Assembly: GCA_015956445.1 (NCBI GenBank)
Contig: WIUZ02000019.1
Span: 248,001 to 312,000 of the forward strand
Source of the DNA: Thelephora terrestris
Taxonomy: Eukaryota; Basidiomycota; Agaricomycetes; Thelephorales; Thelephoraceae
Reading direction: 5' to 3'
DNA length: 64,000 nucleotides
Both the position numbers and the translations under genes were made by a program. Of this stretch, positions 59,911 through 64,000 are shown in pieces. Numbering within the stretch: the stretch's first letter is position 1; each line of letters starts with the position of its first letter. The notes below the pieces were generated by a model. That model had not been told where the DNA came from. It did no database searches and saw only the letters and a program-made list of their open reading frames with translations.

Positions 59911-59939
59911 CCCCCGACCGTTCTCACAACCCCATCCCC

Positions 59940-61225
59940 ATGCCTTTTTTCTCTCGACTTTGGGCCCTCATTGAAGGAAATTCCTGGCTCGTTGGGAATC
60001 ACCTTTCGCCACAGTCACCCCACCGTCTGCTGGTACCACCCCGGCTGGGGGTTGCGAATCCACCTACTCCAGACATAGATGTGGTATCCTTCCCTCGGCA
60101 CTACGCGCAGATTGCTCGGGTCCTCCAGTCATTCATGCCATCTGCCTGCCGTTTCTTCAACTCAGAGGACGTCAAACCCACCGGCGTTCACCCAGTGGCT
60201 GCCGGGGGGTTCGCTGATATATGGGAAGCGATGCATGCCGGTCGCAAGGTCGTCTTGAAGTCCTATCGTTGCCATGTAACATCCGATGTTGCTCAGGTCG
60301 TAGAGGTACGTGGTGACCATAACCTACTTAAAGTGGTACACTGCTGACATCTCACAGAGGTTTTACAATGAGGTCCGCGTATGCGGCCTCCTTCGCCACA
60401 GAGACGTGAATGCTGTGCCATCCATAGGAGTCTACTCTACTGAGACTCATCCGTTCGCTCTCGTCTACGAGTTTATGGACGGTCTCGACCTGAAACAATA
60501 CCTGAGGAACGAACCCAATGCCAGGAGGCTGGAGCTGGTAATTATTCCCTTGTGCGCCCGCTCCATGCTAGGCATCCAACCTCTGATGCTTTTTGACAAC
60601 AGCTGACAGATGTTGCTCAAAGCTTGCGCCGCATGCACAATCTTGGGATTGTTCATGGAAGTCTCCAGGTGGTAAGTCACCAGTCCATTCATTATGTTTA
60701 TGTCACTGGATTAATGCGAGTCTCACCTCTCAGGCACACGTCCTGGTCGACAAAGATGGTGCTGCCCACATTTCCGGCCTTGGAAACGCCTATATACTCC
60801 CCCACTCCACGGCTTGGGCAGCAGAGGGTGGGATGGGCGCTGATCGACTCGGGCCAGGGCTGGCGCCAGATGTGACTGACTCTACACAACCCGCTGAGGC
60901 CAGCGATGTGTATGCCTTCGGTGTCATGGCTTTTGAGGTGCGGAAGAGTTGAATGATAATTACACTGTTGGCTCACTCAAGACAGATTCTCACAGGACAT
61001 CCCCCGTTCTTTGAGTTAACCGGGATCGCCGCAAGGTACTCAATGCTCAAGGGAAATAGGCCGCCTAGGCCAAGCCGTCAGGAAATCTCGGATCGCCTGT
61101 GGTATATGGTTGAACGTTGCTGGCACGCCGTGCCCACGCAGCGCATTTCGATCGGAGAGTTGGTTGATCTCCTGGAAACAGAGCTACGACACCTGTCCAA
61201 CCCCCAGGCTTTATCCTGCGACTGA
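59940..61225 (+). CDS. Protein kinase-like protein, predicted pseudokinase (TKL-like)
   Basis: Exons are 59940-60305, 60358-60537, 60603-60671, 60734-60937 and 60986-61225, giving 352 residues. The fold is clear: Gly-rich loop VAAGGFADIWEAMHAG, beta-3 Lys in KVVLKSY, alpha-C Glu in RFYNEVRVCGLLRHRDVN, hinge ALVYEFMDGLDLKQYLRN, and C-lobe helix F ASDVYAFGVMAFEILTGHPP with VERCWHAVPTQRISIGELVD. The catalytic machinery is lost: the HRD motif reads HGS (GIVHGSLQVAHVLV) and DFG reads GLG (HISGLGNAY). Both the catalytic base and the metal-binding Asp are absent, so phosphotransfer is unlikely. Agaricomycetes carry large expansions of such TKL-like kinases, many apparently inactive. The partner and pathway are unknown. 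Confidence 0.85.
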
Positions 61226-62247
61226 TAGCGGATAAGCGTTAGCGCCGACGAGCGGCATAGCCCACGACGGGGGGCCGTTGTTTCACACAAGCTTCCACAT
61301 CGAATACGAGCGTGTCGCCCACCCGCCTGGAGTAATAGTACTGGGAGAGCCCGCGGAACATTTCATCGAGGAAGAGTCCTGGGAAGCTCCGCGAGCCTTC
61401 GGAGTGGATCACATTGGAGAGGAGTTGCCGGAAAAGGAGGAGGAGAGCAGCGAGGAGGAACTCAAGACCGACGAACCTTTCTTGTAAGCTGGTCGCAAAT
61501 GGACACGTATTGTAAGCCTAGTCATGCTATATTCGTTAAAAAATGTACACTCTCGAAACACGAAAGGGTGAACAACAACATGGGGGTGAGGAGGACGCTT
61601 GAACGCTCGCAAGCAGGAAATAAGGGGGACTGCAAAGCTGTATGCCTGCGACTACTACATACTGCGAGAGGTACATAAAAGGGCCGTGAAAAAGAAGGAG
61701 ATACGGATTGTATAAAGGAAACAGGCTCTTGAAAGAGCTGTTGGTCCCCCGGTACCCAGACTCGACCGGGAAAAACCTAGGCTCAAAAAGGACCATGGGA
61801 AAAAAACCCCTAAACTTCCAGGGGATTTGGGTCGTTGGGCCAAGGACGGGAGAATTAAAACAACAGGGGGAGCACGGCGGCCAGCAGCTTTGGCGTTGAC
61901 GTTTCTCAACGCCAAAATGATACCTAACTCTTCGCCTCAGCGTCCGCGCTTTGATTCCACCAAAACCACTCGCCACCTTGCTAAAAAAGGCCGAACAACA
62001 ATAATGTGGGCAAAGTCTGGACGTTCCTATCAATGTCTTCCGACGCGACTGTGCAGGCCCTTTGTTGCCGAAGTTGAGCGCTGAGCGCTGAGCCTTTATC
62101 ACCTTCCTTCAAGGACGCAAGGACCATCCACCTCCGTCCGCAATGCTTAGACGTGCGGCGCCACAGCCCTTCAGTATAAGACATCGAGCTTAGCGAGGGT
62201 GGCGAGACGCAACTCCCCTTCCCCTCTCCCTCCCTCCAATACCCTGA
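61226..62247. other. Intergenic region, pseudokinase to DUF6699-like gene
   Basis: An open frame of 69 codons at 61278-61487 ends in an acidic stretch (EELPEKEEESSEEELKTDE). It could be an extra small gene or an alternative 3' exon, but it has no homologue I know. The remainder is promoter of the next gene. Confidence 0.4.
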
Positions 62248-63712
62248 ATGGCCGGACGTCCTGAACCTCAACTATGTTGCGTTGGCCGAGCCCTGCAGAA
62301 GCTCGGATGCTTGCCAAAAAGGTCCACCACGAATACTCAGGTCTATTATCCAATAAGTGAGAACTCTCATCGCCTTCTCATCATACCTCCTCTGACCCTT
62401 CGTAGCCATACAACCTATCGACAACGGTCCTGGTTACGGCTATAATGACGATATCAAGTTTGAGCCCGGCCCACAGTTTCCGCTTCCGCGGCCAGACCGA
62501 CTTGTGCCGCAAGTGAGATCATATGCTGCGATACATCAACAGATCCCCAAGACCCCCAAGAAGACCCCAATTGTCCAAACGGTTCCACTGAGCACACAAT
62601 CGAAACACATGCAATTCCCCAGAAGTCCCAAGAAGACTCCTGTTGCTCAAACGGTCCCACTGATCACACTGCCATCCACATACCACCAGAGACCCCTGCA
62701 GGTCCCCTTTGCCCAAACCGCTCTGCTGAGCACACTGCCGTTACCAGGTACGCTCGTCGTTTCCATAGCAAACTAAACCCTGAATCGTCCGCCCTTGTCG
62801 GTAGTCAACGCACTTCCAGACTGCACCCCAGCGACAACTCGTACCGCCTTAAACGTAGACCCCCCTCCAGCTCATCCCATTGTACAAATTACTCAGACCC
62901 CTTACTTGACCCCGCACTCCGCCATTCCGCAACTTCCGGACCAAAGCACAATCCCCGATTCGATCCTACAAGGTTTGGGGAGCATCACACCTACTCAATA
63001 TGTTTGGAATACACCGCACGGCGCTCTGACATATAACCCCACACCTTCATCTGCACGCTCCATGCCCAATGCGTTGGCAAGCCTTAGTCCACGTTCTGCC
63101 ACTATCTTCGGTTTGGGGGACGGGGATGGCAACCCCACGAGTCCAGGCCTCATTCCAAGCCCTATCTCATCAGATGCGTCTGGCCTCTTTGATCGATCCC
63201 TCGACGGTCGCCTGTTGGGGATTGCACTCAATCCATTGCTTACGACGGCGATCGAGTGGAATGTCTCCCATCCTGTCGACAGGGTGAGGCATGCATTAGA
63301 CGATGCGGCCTTCATCGCGAACGTATCCGAGCCGGCCACGAACCCTCCAATAAGTACGTTGTGCGTCGAACTTCACTTCTTCGGCTATTCGGGCGTAACC
63401 TGGAACTGGGATCCAATTACCATACGAAAACGTCGCCCGGTTCAGATAACGGACCTCTTCCATGCGATTTACGACTACTTCCAGACACCACTCACGCGCG
63501 GCGAGTACGATATCATCAAGTCACACGGAAAGGCCAACGCGAAGATTGTGAGGGACTCATGGCGCGAACGTGTTGCTTCGCAGGCGGTGGGAGCGGCTCA
63601 AACCGCGGTCTACCATGGCGGCCTCAGGCGCGTGGATTGTTTAGGATCATCAAAACACTTTGTCAGATTGTGGGTCGATGAGTCTCAGCTGAAGCTCGGC
63701 TTGCGCGCATGA
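62248..63712 (+). CDS. DUF6699-like Agaricomycete protein with internal repeats
   Basis: Exons are 62248-62356, 62406-62747 and 62805-63712, giving 452 residues. Residues about 80-150 consist of roughly 24-residue repeats (PKTPKKTPIVQTVPL, PRSPKKTPVAQTVPL, a degenerate third). A Pro/Ser/Thr-rich disordered stretch follows to about residue 300. The C-terminal domain, about 305-450, reads TAIEWNVSHPVDRVRHALDD, PATNPPISTLCVELHF, WNWDPITIRKRRPVQITDLF, HAIYDYFQTPLTRGEYDIIK and GGLRRVDCLGSSKHFVRLWV. This matches my recollection of the DUF6699 domain common in mushroom-forming fungi (aliphatic strand, P-A-T-x-P-P, then a late G-x-R-R-V-D). The function is unknown. There is no signal peptide or membrane segment. 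Confidence 0.68.
62540..62745 (+). repeat. 72-bp tandem repeat coding for 24-residue units
   Basis: Units start at about 62540, 62612 and 62684, exactly 72 bases apart. The first two are close (CCCCAAGACCCCCAAGAAGAC versus the equivalent with substitutions), and the third is degenerate and shorter. The period is a multiple of three, so the frame is kept. Confidence 0.75.
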
Positions 63713-64000
63713 TGCCCATAATTATATCCATTACGCACACGTCTTACTTACGACCATTCGCTCCCATCCCACACTATCCTTGTAGAGTACACCATAATAA
63801 TGAGATCATGTACCATGGCTATCCATCTGAAGGAACGCTGAGCCAGAGCGCGTCTTCAACTTTCGCGGCCACTGGTTATGTTGGTTTCCAGGGGATTATT
63901 ATTGCTCAAATGCGACCTTTCGTACATCTCGCAGGGGTGAAGGTTAGAATCGAGTCACTACAGAATGTCTTGCTCTCAGCCTATACGACGACTCCGTGGG
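63713..64000. other. Right edge of window
   Basis: The 3' region of the last gene; no supported gene before the edge. Confidence 0.4.

Larger units (their letters stand above)
55478..59939. other. Gene-poor interval of about 4.5 kb
   Basis: Many short open frames lie on both strands, but none joins into a convincing gene and none carries a motif I recognise. The stretch at about 58300-58530 has a locally longer plus-strand frame with no family match. I see no transposase, reverse transcriptase or long terminal repeat. The interval holds a short tandem repeat (56158-56205) and a perfect palindrome (59709-59730), described separately. Confidence 0.4.

Noticed and set aside
61278-61487. 69-codon ORF with acidic end after the pseudokinase
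   Set aside because: Too short and without homologue or splice link to call; mentioned only in the interval entry.

Overview
The window comes from a compact filamentous basidiomycete genome, most likely an Agaricomycete. Almost every gene is broken by many short GT-AG introns of about 44-75 bases. Housekeeping proteins are fungal in type, and some families are typical of mushroom-forming fungi: a CBM5/12-like plus DM9 protein, a TKL-like pseudokinase, a DUF6699-like protein and small GPI-anchored secreted proteins. I rebuilt most gene models by joining exons whose reading phase and conserved protein sequence agree across each intron. Coordinates are the outer limits of the coding sequence, and exons are listed in the evidence.

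Layout. 1-6.4 kb: ERB1 (ribosome biogenesis, runs off the left edge) is divergent from ARP4 (chromatin actin-related protein). A small unknown gene is divergent from the THO subunit HPR1/THOC1. 6.4-8.5 kb: about 2 kb without a convincing gene. 8.5-24 kb: a charged coiled-coil protein, TMA22/DENR, mitochondrial methionyl-tRNA synthetase, a membrane-anchored type-B carboxylesterase, a DUF4139 protein, an FG nucleoporin of the NUP42 type and the auxilin SWA2.

24.3-37.5 kb is the accessory heart of the window: a segmental duplication with one arm inverted. Block B (a 191-residue unknown gene convergent with a CBM5/12-DM9 gene) is followed by block A (a carboxylesterase). The pair is repeated as B' in direct orientation and A' inverted. 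In B' and A' the DM9 gene and the esterase read through as complete genes. In B and A they are pseudogenes, while both copies of the 191-residue gene are intact. The A pseudogene is split by about 2.2 kb of unrelated DNA that carries a previously untracked metallothionein gene of 32 codons. Both B copies keep a perfect 16-bp-stem hairpin between their convergent genes.

37.6-55.5 kb returns to dense housekeeping genes: a PPxY-tailed membrane protein (partial model), a Myb/SANT protein, MED1, ARF1, BNA6 (NAD synthesis), beta-tubulin with non-standard residues at 167 and 198, a GPI-anchored secreted protein and CFT2 (mRNA 3'-end processing). 55.5-59.9 kb holds no convincing gene. 59.9-64 kb has a predicted pseudokinase and a DUF6699-like protein with an internal 72-bp tandem repeat. 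No tRNA, rRNA, CRISPR array or recognisable transposase was seen.
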